Assembly (NCBI RefSeq): GCF_036365825.1
Contig: NZ_CP142675.1
Location: 2,550,501 to 2,614,500, forward strand
DNA from: Qipengyuania sp. HL-TH1
GTDB lineage: Bacteria > Pseudomonadota > Alphaproteobacteria > Sphingomonadales > Sphingomonadaceae
Length of the DNA stretch: 64,000 nt
Direction of reading: 5' to 3'
Position numbers and translations under genes: made by a program. Below are positions 48,571 through 58,220 of this stretch, piece by piece; positions within the stretch are counted from its first letter, which is position 1, and the number at the start of each line of letters is the position of its first letter. A model generated the notes under the pieces. It was not told the origin of the DNA, did not search any database, and saw only the letters and a list, made by a program, of their open reading frames with translations.

Positions 48571-51324
48571 GTGACCCGTGTCCCCCGCCAGCGTGCCATC
48601 ATCGACCGGCGGCAGCTCGCCTCCGGGATCGAGGCGCTGGTCGGGGAGCACGGCGACAAGGCCCGCCCGCATGTGGTGGCGCTGCTCAAGGCCGCCCTCG
48701 ACCAGGGCCGCGCCGAGCTTGAGCGGCGGCTCGAGGAAAAGCCTTCGGCGGGGCATGAGAATGCGGGCGGCTTCGCCTTCCTGATCGACCAGCTGATCCG
48801 GGTGATCCACGATCACGCGACGACCCATCTCTATTCCAGCGCCAATCGCTCGCAGGCCGAACGGCTCGCGGTGATGGCGGTGGGCGGCTATGGCCGCGCG
48901 GAGATGTCGCCGCATTCGGATGTCGACATCGCTTTCCTCGTTGGCGGCAAGAAAACCGCCTGGTGCGAGCAGGTGGTCGAGGCGATGCTCTACCTGATGT
49001 GGGATCTCGGGCTGAAGGTCGGCCATTCGACGCGCACGCTCGACGAGGCGATGCGTCTGTCGAAGAACGACCTGACCATCCGCACCGCATTGCTCGAAGG
49101 GCGCTATGTCTGGGGCGACCAGGAGCTTTACGACGAGGGCTCGCGCCGCTTCACGACCGAAGTCGTGCGCGGCAACGAACGCGCCTTCGTCACCGAGAAA
49201 CTGGCCGAGCGCAATGCGCGCCACAAGCGCATGGGCGACAGCCGCTATGTCGTCGAACCCAATGTGAAGGACGGCAAGGGGGGCCTGCGCGACCTGCATA
49301 CGCTCTACTGGATCGGCAAGTTCATCCACCGCGTCCGCGCCGCCGCCGAACTGGTCGATGTCGGCCTGTTTACCCCGGCCGAATACCGCAGCTTCCGCCG
49401 CGCGGAAAACTTCCTGCTCGCAGTGCGCAGCCACATGCATGTGCTGACCGGGCGCGCCGAGGACCGGCTGACCTTCGACCTCCAGCGCCGCATTGCCGAA
49501 CGGATGAATTTCGCCGAACGGCCGGGCAAGAGCTCGGTCGAACGTTTCATGCAATTCTATTTCCTGCAGGCCAAGCGGGTCGGCTCGCTGACCGGCATTT
49601 TCCTCGCGCATATCGACGAGCAGTTCGAGGCCAAAACCGCGCGGCGCGGGTTCTTCGCCGGGTGGAAGCAGAAGGCGCGTATCCTCAAGGGATACCGGGT
49701 CTATGGCGGAAAGATCGCTGCCCCGACGGACGAATGGTTCAAACAGGATCCGGTGCGGCTGATCGAAATTTTCCAGCTGGCCGAGGCCGAAGAGCTCGAA
49801 ATCCACCCCGAAACCATGCGCCAGGCCAATCGCGACAGCGGGCTGATCGACCACAAGATTCGCGAGGATGCCCGCGCCAATGCGCTGTTCCTCGACCTGC
49901 TGTGCGGCCGTAACGATCCCGAAATGGTCTTGCGCTGGATGAACGAGGCCAACGTCTTCGGGAAATTCGTGCCCGATTTCGGCAAGGTCAACGCACAGAT
50001 GCAGTTCGACATGTACCACCATTATACGGTGGACGAGCACACCATCCGCGCGATCGGCCTGCTCAACCAGATCGAGAAGGGCGAACTGGCGGGCGACCAT
50101 CCGCGCGCGACGCGGCTGATCCACAAGGTGGGATCGCGCCGCACCGCCTATGTCGCCGCACTGCTGCACGATATCGCCAAGGGCCGCGGGGGCGACCATT
50201 CGGTGCTCGGCGCCGAAGTAGCCGAGGACCTGTGCCCGCGCTTCGGCCTGACCGAAAGCGAAACCGAGATGGTCGCGTGGCTGGTGCGCAACCATTTGCT
50301 GATGAGCCACACCGCGCAAAAACGCGACCTGACCGATCCCAAGACGATCGAGGATTTCGTCGGGCATGTGCAGAGCCACGAGCGGCTGCGCCATCTCGCC
50401 ATCCTCACCGCGGTCGATATCCGCGCGGTCGGTCCCGGCACGTGGAACAGCTGGAAGGGGCAATTGCTGGGCGAGCTTTACGACGTCTCCAGCGAACGCC
50501 TGCGGCTGGGGCATATGCGTCATGGCCGCGACCAGAAAGTCGCGCACAAACAGGCCGAAGTGGTCGATTTGCTGGGTGAACGGTCCGGGCTGGTCGAGGA
50601 TCTCGCCGAGACCGTGGGCGATGCCTATTGGATCGCCGAGCCGACCGATATCATCGCGCTCAACCTGGTGCATTATGCCGCGGCGCGCGCGGCGGAGCAC
50701 GAACTGTCGATCCATTGCGAATATTACGAGGCGCGCGGGGCCACGCTGGTCACGGTGATCGCCGCCGACCATCCGGGTCTGTTCTATCGCATTGCGGGCG
50801 GCATCCACCTCGCTGGCGGAAACATCATCGATGCGCGCATCCACACCACGCGCATGGGCTGGGCGCTGGACAATTTCCTCGTCCAGGACCCGCATGGCGA
50901 ACCCTTCGCCGAAGCGGGCCAGCTCGACCGCCTGAAGAAAAGCATTGCCGATGCGCTGGCGCACCGGGTCGATCTTGCCCCGCGTCTCGCGCAGCGACCG
51001 CTGCCGCACAGCCGCGCGCGCGCCTTCGACGTCGCCCCGCGCGTCCTGTTCGACAACAAGGCGTCGAACAAGTTCACCGTCATCGAAGTCAATGCGCGCG
51101 ACCGCTCGGCGCTGCTCAACCGCCTGGCGCGCGCGTTATTCGAAAGCCGGCTGGTGGTGCATTCGGCGCATATCACCAATTATGGCGAACGCGCGGCGGA
51201 CACCTTCTACGTGACCGACCTCACGGGCGGAAAGCTTGAACCGGGCGAGCGGATGAACCGTATCGAAGCGCGGCTGATGGAAGCCGCCAGCGATGCCACG
51301 CAGGACCGCCTCGAGAACGCGTGA
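48571..51324 (+). CDS. glnD: Protein-PII uridylyltransferase / uridylyl-removing enzyme
   Basis: GlnD senses glutamine and adds or removes UMP on PII proteins, linking nitrogen status to GlnA and NtrBC. From GTG 48571 the protein is 917 residues. The nucleotidyltransferase site is GGYGRAEMSPHSDVDIAFLVG (about 105-125). The HD domain holds HTIRAIGLLNQIEKG and AALLHDIAKGRGGDHS (about 530-560). Two ACT domains end the protein: TLVTVIAADHPGLFYRIAGGIHLAGGNIIDARIHTTRMGWALDNFLVQDPHG and FTVIEVNARDRSALLNRLARALFESRLVVHSAHITNYGERAADTFYVTD. A TTG at 48565 with AAGGAG upstream is an alternative start. Confidence 0.95.
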   Translation: MTRVPRQRAIIDRRQLASGIEALVGEHGDKARPHVVALLKAALDQGRAELERRLEEKPSAGHENAGGFAFLIDQLIRVIHDHATTHLYSSANRSQAERLAVMAVGGYGRAEMSPHSDVDIAFLVGGKKTAWCEQVVEAMLYLMWDLGLKVGHSTRTLDEAMRLSKNDLTIRTALLEGRYVWGDQELYDEGSRRFTTEVVRGNERAFVTEKLAERNARHKRMGDSRYVVEPNVKDGKGGLRDLHTLYWIGKFIHRVRAAAELVDVGLFTPAEYRSFRRAENFLLAVRSHMHVLTGRAEDRLTFDLQRRIAERMNFAERPGKSSVERFMQFYFLQAKRVGSLTGIFLAHIDEQFEAKTARRGFFAGWKQKARILKGYRVYGGKIAAPTDEWFKQDPVRLIEIFQLAEAEELEIHPETMRQANRDSGLIDHKIREDARANALFLDLLCGRNDPEMVLRWMNEANVFGKFVPDFGKVNAQMQFDMYHHYTVDEHTIRAIGLLNQIEKGELAGDHPRATRLIHKVGSRRTAYVAALLHDIAKGRGGDHSVLGAEVAEDLCPRFGLTESETEMVAWLVRNHLLMSHTAQKRDLTDPKTIEDFVGHVQSHERLRHLAILTAVDIRAVGPGTWNSWKGQLLGELYDVSSERLRLGHMRHGRDQKVAHKQAEVVDLLGERSGLVEDLAETVGDAYWIAEPTDIIALNLVHYAAARAAEHELSIHCEYYEARGATLVTVIAADHPGLFYRIAGGIHLAGGNIIDARIHTTRMGWALDNFLVQDPHGEPFAEAGQLDRLKKSIADALAHRVDLAPRLAQRPLPHSRARAFDVAPRVLFDNKASNKFTVIEVNARDRSALLNRLARALFESRLVVHSAHITNYGERAADTFYVTDLTGGKLEPGERMNRIEARLMEAASDATQDRLENA

Positions 51325-51351
51325 TGGGGCAGGCCGTACCCGGCTGGCCCG

Positions 51352-52023
51352 TCAGTCCTGCGGGGGACGCGCGCCGAACAGCGCGGTGCCCACACGCACA
51401 TGCGTCGCGCCCAGCTTGATCGCGGTCTCGTAGTCTCCGCTCATGCCCATGCTGCGGCCTTCAAGGCCGTGGTCGCGCGCGAGCTTGTCGAGGAAGGCGA
51501 AGAACGGCGCGGGCTCGATATCGGCGGGCGGCAGGCACATCAGCCCCGCGATCGGGATATCGGCCGAGCGCGCCTGATCGAGCAGTGCGGGCAACTCGGC
51601 CACCGGGCAGCCGCCCTTTTGCTGTTCTTCGCCCAGATCGACCTGCACGAAGCAGGGCACGCGCTTGTCCGCCTTGTCCATCGCCTTGCCCAGCGCCTTG
51701 ACGAGACTGGGCCGGTCGAGCGAGTGGATGACGTCGAACAGCGCGACGGCATCGTCGGCCTTGTTCGACTGCAACTGGCCGATGAGGTGCAACTGGACCG
51801 CGGGATGCGCCTCGCGCAGCGCGGGCCACTTGCCCTGCGCTTCCTGCACGCGGTTCTCGCCAAAATGACGCTGGCCTTCACGCAGCAGCGGTTCGATCGC
51901 TGCGGCCGGATGCATCTTGCTGACGGCAATCAGCGTCACCTCGCCCGGCTCGCGGCGGGCGATCTGGCAGGCCTGCGCGATAGTGGCCTGGACGTGTTGA
52001 AGCGGGGTCTCTGCCTTTTCCAT
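51352..52023 (-). CDS. YggS family PLP-binding protein
   Basis: The 223-residue protein has the YggS/PLPBP pattern: LIAVSKMHPAAAIEPLLREGQRHFGENRVQEAQ with the PLP Lys in SKM (about residue 36), LHLIGQLQSNKADDAVALFDVIHSLDR, FVQVDLGEEQQKGGC and SMGMSGDYETAIKLGATHVRVGTALFG. These proteins bind pyridoxal phosphate without enzyme activity and influence vitamin B6 and amino acid balance. It starts at ATG 52023. The ThiE-like gene is divergent 22 nt away. Confidence 0.94.
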   Translation of the reverse strand: MEKAETPLQHVQATIAQACQIARREPGEVTLIAVSKMHPAAAIEPLLREGQRHFGENRVQEAQGKWPALREAHPAVQLHLIGQLQSNKADDAVALFDVIHSLDRPSLVKALGKAMDKADKRVPCFVQVDLGEEQQKGGCPVAELPALLDQARSADIPIAGLMCLPPADIEPAPFFAFLDKLARDHGLEGRSMGMSGDYETAIKLGATHVRVGTALFGARPPQD

Positions 52024-52045
52024 CGCGCCGCGCTATAGCGACAAT

Positions 52046-52573
52046 ATGCGCGATAAACAGTCCCTCCCGCTGATCTGGTTGCTAAGCGATGCCCGCAACG
52101 ACGCGCGGCTGGAAGACGTGCTCGCAGCGCTCCCGCAAGGTTCCGGCTTCGTCTTTCGCCACTACCACCTGGGCCCCGTCGCACGGCGCGCGCGCTTCGA
52201 CACCCTCGCCGCCGTGGCGCGGGCATACGGGCATGTGGTCGTGCTCGCGGATACGCAGGAGTGGGGCGCCGATGGGCACTACGGCACGCCCGACAGGCTC
52301 GGCAAAGGTCTGCGGCTCGCCAACGCGCATGACGAGCGGGAAATGCAGGCCGCCGTGGCGGCGCAGGCCGACGGCATCTTCCTCTCGCCGGTCTTCCCGA
52401 CCGCCTCGCACCCCGGCGCCGCCACGCTGGGCATTGCCGGGTTTCACGCATTGGCAGACAGATCTCCCGTCCCCGTCATCGCGCTCGGCGGCATGACCCA
52501 CGAGCGCGCGCGCGAACTCGACTGGCCACGCTGGGGCGCGATCGACGGACTCGGTTCGACGAAGGCCGCTTGA
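52046..52573 (+). CDS. Short ThiE/TenI-like protein
   Basis: The 175-residue protein ends in the TIM-barrel pattern of ThiE: AQADGIFLSPVFPTASHPGAATLGIAGFHAL and VPVIALGGMTHERARELDWPRWGAIDGLGS. Canonical thiamine-phosphate synthase also has a DDVHLGQ-like phosphate motif and a longer barrel (about 205-215 residues). Here the middle reads EWGADGHYGTPDRLGKGLRLANAHDEREM, without that motif. It may be a TenI-like or diverged enzyme. No thiC, thiD or thiG is near. The stop overlaps a TTG that opens the ftsK frame. Confidence 0.7.
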   Translation: MRDKQSLPLIWLLSDARNDARLEDVLAALPQGSGFVFRHYHLGPVARRARFDTLAAVARAYGHVVVLADTQEWGADGHYGTPDRLGKGLRLANAHDEREMQAAVAAQADGIFLSPVFPTASHPGAATLGIAGFHALADRSPVPVIALGGMTHERARELDWPRWGAIDGLGSTKAA

Positions 52574-52629
52574 CGGCGGAGTCCCCGAGGATTCATACTG
52601 CGCGCTCTCAACGGATCAGGGGACCCCAC

Positions 52630-54963
52630 ATGGCTTCGCGCGCAGGCGCAGCACCCGATTGGCGCGCGGCGTTTCGCCGCTCCTTCCGCCGTGCCACGCA
52701 TATGGCGGGCGCCGGAGTGCTGTTCGCGCTGCTCGTTTTCCTGACGCTGGCGCTGGCGAGTTACACCCAGACCGATCCCAGCCCCTCGACCGCGGCCAGC
52801 GGGGCGGACATCCGCAACTGGATGGGCGCCAGCGGGGCCTGGGCGAGCGAACGCGCGCTCAATTTCCTCGGCCTGCCCGCAGTGCTGCTGCTGCCGCTGT
52901 TCTATATCTCCGCGCGGCGGCTGTGGACCGGGGTCGAGCGCGAGGACGAGGAGGAAACGCCCGGCCGCTGGTGGCGCCCTGTCGCCATGCTGCTCGCCGC
53001 GATCGCGCTGCTCGACACGGTGCTGGCACTGGTTTTCGATCCCGCCACCGGCAGCCTGCCGGCAGGTGTCGGCGGGTTGTTCGGCCAGCTCGGCGGGCTG
53101 GGGATCGAGGCGGTGGCGGAGCGCTTCGGCGGCGCATTCTCCGGCTGGATCGTGCTGGTCCTCGCCCTGATCGCGCTGGGCGGCGGCATCGCGCTGGTCA
53201 CCCGCGTCTTCGCGATCGACTGGGCGCAATTCCTCACCCTGCCCGACTTCGTGAAACGCAAGGCGCAGCTGCCCGAGCTCGACCTGCCGCTCGCGCCGAA
53301 GAAGCAGAAGCGCGCGGCCAAATCGTCCGAGGATGACGAGGCTGAGCCGGTGCCGATGAACGAGCCGCGGCGCGCACCCGAAATCGCCGATCCTGCGCCG
53401 ACCCCGGTTCAGCCAAGGCCGGCCAAGGCCAAGCAGCGCGACATGTTCGCCAATTACCAGCTGCCGAGCCACGACCTGCTCGACGACGCCCCCGATCATA
53501 CCGCGCCCAAGCTCGACAAGATGGCGCTCGAACGCAATGCGCGGCTGCTCGAAAACGTGCTCGACGATTTCAACGTCAAGGGCGAGATCACCGCGGTGCG
53601 CGCGGGGCCGGTGGTCACCATGTACGAGCTCGAACCCGCGCCGGGCATCAAGGCCAGCCGCGTGGTCGGGCTGGCCGAGGATATCGCGCGCAACATGTCG
53701 GCGATCAGCGCGCGCGTGTCGCCGATCCCCGGCAAGACGGTCATCGGCATCGAATTGCCCAATGCCGACCGCCAGATGGTCAGCTACAAGCAGCTCGCCA
53801 ATTCGGCAGCCTTCGTCGACCACCAGGGCAGTCTGCCGATGATCCTCGGCAAGGATATCGCAGGCGAACCGATCGTCGCCGATCTGGCCGCGATGCCGCA
53901 TCTGCTGGTCGCGGGCACCACCGGTTCGGGCAAGTCGGTCGGATTGAACGCGATCCTGCTGTCGCTGCTCTATCGCTTCACGCCCGACGAATGCCGGTTG
54001 ATCCTGATCGACCCCAAAGTGCTCGAGCTGAAGAGCTATGACGACATCCCCCACCTGCTCAGCCCGGTGGTGACCGAGCCGCACAAATCGGTGCGCGCAC
54101 TCAAATGGGCGGTCGAGGAGATGGAGCGGCGCTACCGGATGATGTCGTCGGTCAATTCGCGCAATATCGCCGGTTTCAACGAAAAGGTCGGCAAGGCGAT
54201 CGAGAAGGGCAAGCCGCTCGGCCGGCGCGTACAGACCGGCTTCGACCCCGAAACCGGCGAGGAGCTCTACGAGGAAGAGCAGCTCGATTACGAACCGCTG
54301 CCGCTGATCGTGCTGATCGTCGACGAACTGGCCGATCTGATGGTCACCGTGGGCAAGGAAATCGAAGTGCTGATCCAGCGGCTGTCGCAGAAGAGCCGCG
54401 CCGCCGGCATCCATCTGATCATGGCGACGCAGCGCCCGTCGGTCGATGTCATCACCGGCGTCATCAAGGCGAACCTGCCGACGCGCATCAGCTTCAAGGT
54501 GACCAGCCGCATCGACAGCCGCACGATCCTGGGTGAGCAGGGTGCCGAGCAGCTGCTGGGCAAAGGCGACATGCTCTACAAGCCCAACACCGGCGCGATG
54601 ATCCGCGTTCATGGTCCCTTCGTCAGCGACGAGGAAGTCGAACGCGTCGCGACCCACTGGCGCGCGCAGGGCAAGCCCGATTACGTCGATGCCGTGACCG
54701 AGGAGCCGGAGGATGGCGGCTTCAACTTCGAGGACGAATTTACCGCGTCGGACAATCCCGAAGAGCGCAAGTATCGCCAGGCCTGCCAGATCGTGATCGA
54801 GAACCAAAAGGCATCGGGTTCGTGGCTGCAGCGCCAGATGGGCGTGGGCTACAACACTGCCGCCAAGTGGATCGAACGCATGGAGAGCGAAGGGCTGGTG
54901 GGGCCCGCCAACCATGTCGGGCGGCGCGAGATTTTCCGCGATCAGGACGGCAACCCGCTCTGA
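52630..54963 (+). CDS. ftsK: DNA translocase FtsK
   Basis: FtsK anchors at the septum and pumps chromosome DNA, helping XerCD resolve dimers at division. From ATG 52630 (MASRAGAAPDW), after CAGGGGA, the protein is 777 residues. Four N-terminal membrane helices lie within about residues 20-190, followed by an acidic and Pro-rich linker of about 100 residues. The motor has Walker A GTTGSGKSVGLN (about 430) and Walker B LIVLIVDELADLM. The C-terminal gamma domain (ASGSWLQRQMGVGYNTAAKWIERMESEGLVGPANHVGRRE) recognises polar DNA motifs. A TTG start at 52570 was rejected. Confidence 0.96.
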   Translation: MASRAGAAPDWRAAFRRSFRRATHMAGAGVLFALLVFLTLALASYTQTDPSPSTAASGADIRNWMGASGAWASERALNFLGLPAVLLLPLFYISARRLWTGVEREDEEETPGRWWRPVAMLLAAIALLDTVLALVFDPATGSLPAGVGGLFGQLGGLGIEAVAERFGGAFSGWIVLVLALIALGGGIALVTRVFAIDWAQFLTLPDFVKRKAQLPELDLPLAPKKQKRAAKSSEDDEAEPVPMNEPRRAPEIADPAPTPVQPRPAKAKQRDMFANYQLPSHDLLDDAPDHTAPKLDKMALERNARLLENVLDDFNVKGEITAVRAGPVVTMYELEPAPGIKASRVVGLAEDIARNMSAISARVSPIPGKTVIGIELPNADRQMVSYKQLANSAAFVDHQGSLPMILGKDIAGEPIVADLAAMPHLLVAGTTGSGKSVGLNAILLSLLYRFTPDECRLILIDPKVLELKSYDDIPHLLSPVVTEPHKSVRALKWAVEEMERRYRMMSSVNSRNIAGFNEKVGKAIEKGKPLGRRVQTGFDPETGEELYEEEQLDYEPLPLIVLIVDELADLMVTVGKEIEVLIQRLSQKSRAAGIHLIMATQRPSVDVITGVIKANLPTRISFKVTSRIDSRTILGEQGAEQLLGKGDMLYKPNTGAMIRVHGPFVSDEEVERVATHWRAQGKPDYVDAVTEEPEDGGFNFEDEFTASDNPEERKYRQACQIVIENQKASGSWLQRQMGVGYNTAAKWIERMESEGLVGPANHVGRREIFRDQDGNPL

Positions 54964-55036
54964 CCGCCATACGGACGAACCACGAGGTGCAGAATCCACG
55001 CGACTCGCGGGGATGGGCGAGCTAGATAGCGCGCCG

Positions 55037-56623
55037 ATGACCAGCCCGACCGACGACACCGCAAGCGCAGCCGAGACCGACAAGGCCCGCACCGGAGCGT
55101 TCGCCAGCCGCCGGCCGATCAGCCGGTTGACGATACTGCGCGCGCTGGTCGAAGTGCGCATGTGGTGGCGCGACGGGGTAATCGCCGATCTCGACCATGT
55201 CGCCACGATCGAACGCGTGCGCGGCGAATCGCTGCTCACCAGCCGCTATATCTTCATGACCGCGATGAGCGCGGGCATCGCGATCCTCGGCCTGCTGCTG
55301 TCGTCGCCTGCGGTGGTTATCGGCGCCATGCTGCTCTCGCCGCTGATGAACCCGATCCTCGGCACCGGCTTCTCGCTCGCCACGGGCGATGCCGATTGGC
55401 TGCGGCGCTGCGGCAAGGCGCTGGTGGCGGGGTCGGTGTTCGCAATCCTGTTCTGTGCGCTGATCGTCTATTTCTCGCCGCTGCAGACGGTGACCGAGGA
55501 AATCGCCGCGCGCACGCGGCCCAATCTGTTCGACTTGCTGGTCGCGCTGTTTTCGGCGCTGGCCGGATCCTATGCGGTGATCCGCGGCCGTGAAGGCACG
55601 ATCGTGGGCGTAGCGATCGCCACCGCCCTGATGCCGCCGCTGGCGGTGGTGGGCTTCGGCCTCGCCACCTTCAATTGGACGGTCTTCGGCGGCGCGCTGG
55701 GCCTGTTCATCACCAACCTCGTGACGATCGGACTGACCGCTGCGCTGATGGCGCGGCTCTACGGCTTCCAGTCGGACATGACGCACCGCCAGACCCGGTT
55801 GCAGTCGATGGTGATGGTGGCGGTGTTCGTCTCGCTGGCGGTGCCGCTCGGCTTCTCGCTGCGGACGATTGCCTGGGAGGCGAACGGCCAGCGGATCGTC
55901 AACCAGGAGGTCGCCGAGGCCTTCACCGGACGCGCGCGGGTCGAACAGCCGATCGTCAATTGGGCGGCCGAACCCGTAACCATCGCTGCCAGCGTCTTTA
56001 CTCCCGAGTTCAATCCCGGCGCCGACAGCGAGGTGGCCGAACGGCTGTCCCAGCGGCTGGGACGGCCGGTGGTGGTGACGATCGACCAGTTCCAGGTCGG
56101 TACCGATCCGGGCGCCGCCGAGCAGGCCGCATTGGCGCAGGCGCGCGTGCGCGAGGCGGCCGAGGCGAGCGAGCGCCAGATCGCGACACTGGGGCAAAGC
56201 GTCGCTCTGATCGCCGGAGTCGCGCGCAAGGATGTGATGCTCGACCGCGAGAACCAGACGGTTCAGGCGACCGCACAACCGCTCGCAGGCCTCACCCTCT
56301 CGGGCTACCGCCAGCTGGAGCAGCGGCTCGAGCGCACGACGCCGGGCTGGACGGTCGATTTGCGCCCGCCCCTTGTCGCCTTGCCCGAGGTTACCGTGAG
56401 CGAAGAGGGTCTCGATGACGCGAATACGTCGCGGGTCGCGCTAATCGGCTGGGCTGCGCGGCGCACCGGTCTGCGGATCACCTTGAGCGGCAGCGAAAGT
56501 GCGCTCGCGGCGGTGACGCAGGCGCTCGGCGCGGACGCCCGCTATATCGACACTACCACATCGGGAGCAGGGAATACCGTGACCGCCGCCTGGTCGACGG
56601 CTGCGGGCACTGTGCCCGACTAG
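55037..56623 (+). CDS. DUF389 membrane protein
   Basis: From ATG 55037 the protein is 528 residues. Residues about 50-310 carry the DUF389 core: YIFMTAMSAGIAILGLLLSSPAVVIGAMLLSPLMNPILGTGFSLATGD, then several helices. About 200 C-terminal residues, after the last helix near 300, lack a recognised domain; they contain PVTIAASVFTPEFNPGADSEVAERLSQRLGRPVVVTIDQFQVG and repeat-like beta segments that resemble a BON-type or OmpA-like sensor region outside the membrane. Function of DUF389 is unknown. Start ATG 55013 is also possible. Confidence 0.82.
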   Translation: MTSPTDDTASAAETDKARTGAFASRRPISRLTILRALVEVRMWWRDGVIADLDHVATIERVRGESLLTSRYIFMTAMSAGIAILGLLLSSPAVVIGAMLLSPLMNPILGTGFSLATGDADWLRRCGKALVAGSVFAILFCALIVYFSPLQTVTEEIAARTRPNLFDLLVALFSALAGSYAVIRGREGTIVGVAIATALMPPLAVVGFGLATFNWTVFGGALGLFITNLVTIGLTAALMARLYGFQSDMTHRQTRLQSMVMVAVFVSLAVPLGFSLRTIAWEANGQRIVNQEVAEAFTGRARVEQPIVNWAAEPVTIAASVFTPEFNPGADSEVAERLSQRLGRPVVVTIDQFQVGTDPGAAEQAALAQARVREAAEASERQIATLGQSVALIAGVARKDVMLDRENQTVQATAQPLAGLTLSGYRQLEQRLERTTPGWTVDLRPPLVALPEVTVSEEGLDDANTSRVALIGWAARRTGLRITLSGSESALAAVTQALGADARYIDTTTSGAGNTVTAAWSTAAGTVPD

Positions 56624-56710
56624 ACCGGTCACCTCCTGCGAGTAGGGTGACAGGCTTGCCGCCGCTTGGTTGCAGTTGTAACGGACGCGCGCAATCAAGG
56701 AGTCCCCCCA

Positions 56711-57826
56711 ATGCGCATCGGCAGCCCCAAGGAAATCAAGAACCACGAATACCGCGTCGGCCTGACGCCCGAGAGCGCGAAAGAGCTCGTCATGCAGGGC
56801 CACGAGGTGTGGATCGAGACCCAGGCGGGTGCCGGCATCGACGCCAATGACGACCAATATGTCGCTGCCGGGGCGAAAATCGTCGACGGTCCCGATCCGA
56901 TCTTCGCCGAATGCGAAATGGTGGTGAAGGTCAAGGAACCGCAGTCGGTCGAGCGCAAGAAGCTGCGCGAGGGCCAGATCCTCTACACTTACCTGCACCT
57001 GGCACCCGACGCGGACCAGACGAAGGAACTGCTCGACAGCGGCGTCACCGCGATCGCCTATGAGACGGTGACCGGTCCGCGCGGCCAGCTGCCGCTGCTC
57101 AAGCCGATGAGCCAGGTGGCCGGCCGGATGAGCGTGCAGGCGGGCGCCACCGCGCTCGAGAAGGCGCATGGCGGACGCGGTGTGCTGCTTGGCGGTGTCC
57201 CGGGCGTGATGCCCGGCAAGGTCGTGGTGATCGGCGGCGGCGTGGTCGGCTTCAATGCCGCGCAGATGGCGGTCGGCCTCGGGGCCGACGTGACCATTCT
57301 CGATCGCGATCCCGAAGTGCTCGAAAAGGTGGGCACGCATTTCGAGGCGCGCGCCAGCACGCGCTTCTCCAACGCCGCCAATCTCTACGACGCAGTGACC
57401 AATGCCGATCTGGTAATCGGCGCCGTTCTGATCCCCGGGGCCGCATCACCCAAGCTGGTAACGCGCGAGATGCTCAAGGACATGCACAAGGGTGCGGTGC
57501 TGGTCGATGTCGCGATCGACCAGGGCGGCTGTTTCGAAACCAGCCGCGCGACCACGCATGCCGAACCGACCTATGTCATCGACGATGTCGTCCATTATTG
57601 CGTTGCCAACATGCCCGGCGCGGTGGCGCGCACGAGCACCTATGCGCTCAACAATGTGACGTTGCCGCATGCGCTGCGCATCGCGCGGATGGGCTGGAAG
57701 GATGCGCTCGCCGCCGATCCGCATCTCGCCGAAGGGCTCAACGTCCACCGCGGCGAAGTGACCTATGAAGCGGTCGCCACCGAACTCGGCTACGACTATC
57801 GTCCGGCGGCGGAACTGCTCCGCTAG
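56711..57826 (+). CDS. ald: Alanine dehydrogenase
   Basis: Ald catalyses the reversible NAD-dependent oxidative deamination of L-alanine to pyruvate. The 371-residue length is normal. It has the opening [27 protein letters not shown] with Arg15, His96 in [10 protein letters not shown], the [14 protein letters not shown] loop and the NAD site [30 protein letters not shown] (about 170-200). The motif [45 protein letters not shown] is characteristic. AAGGAG precedes the ATG. A GTCACC/GGTGAC repeat lies 60 nt upstream (56628-56651) and may be an operator. Confidence 0.95.
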   Translation: MRIGSPKEIKNHEYRVGLTPESAKELVMQGHEVWIETQAGAGIDANDDQYVAAGAKIVDGPDPIFAECEMVVKVKEPQSVERKKLREGQILYTYLHLAPDADQTKELLDSGVTAIAYETVTGPRGQLPLLKPMSQVAGRMSVQAGATALEKAHGGRGVLLGGVPGVMPGKVVVIGGGVVGFNAAQMAVGLGADVTILDRDPEVLEKVGTHFEARASTRFSNAANLYDAVTNADLVIGAVLIPGAASPKLVTREMLKDMHKGAVLVDVAIDQGGCFETSRATTHAEPTYVIDDVVHYCVANMPGAVARTSTYALNNVTLPHALRIARMGWKDALAADPHLAEGLNVHRGEVTYEAVATELGYDYRPAAELLR

Positions 57827-57827
57827 G

Positions 57828-58220
57828 TCAGAGGAACGGCGCGATCACTTCGGGGCGCACCCGCGCGGGGCGCCCCGAAGTGCGATCGAGCATGGCCCAG
57901 GTGGTCGCCGCACTGACGATCACCCGGCCCGCAGAATCGCGAAAATCGACGCGGCGCAGCGACTTGGCGCCGCGTGCCCCGCCTTCGATCCAGGTCGTGC
58001 CTTCGACGCTCTGCCCCAGGTCGATATTGCCGCGGTAGTCGATCTCGTGGCGGACCACGAGCCAGACAAATTTCTCGCGGTCCTCGGGCCGCGCCGCGGC
58101 GTCCCAATGCGCGGTCGCCATGTCCTGTATCCACTGCACCCACACCGCATTGTTGACGTGCCCCATCTCGTCGATGTGGCGCGCCTCCGCGGTGAAGCTG
58201 CGGGTGAAGCTGGGTATCAC
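57828..58220 (-). CDS. Acyl-CoA thioesterase (4-hydroxybenzoyl-CoA thioesterase fold)
   Basis: From GTG 58220 the protein is 130 residues with a hotdog fold. The 4HBT motif is ARHIDEMGHVNNAVWVQWIQDMATAHWDAA, with the catalytic Asp in HIDEMGHVNNAVW, followed by VRHEIDYRGNIDLGQSVEGTTWIEGG. It hydrolyses an acyl-CoA to acid and CoA; the substrate is unknown. The start overlaps the S9 peptidase stop in a GTGA arrangement, so the two are translated together. A longer frame exists to 58394 but lies within the peptidase gene. Confidence 0.86.
   Translation of the reverse strand: MIPSFTRSFTAEARHIDEMGHVNNAVWVQWIQDMATAHWDAAARPEDREKFVWLVVRHEIDYRGNIDLGQSVEGTTWIEGGARGAKSLRRVDFRDSAGRVIVSAATTWAMLDRTSGRPARVRPEVIAPFL

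Noticed and set aside
52444..55239. 931-codon minus-strand frame opposite ftsK
   Set aside because: Antisense shadow spanning two genes; no domain can be recognised.
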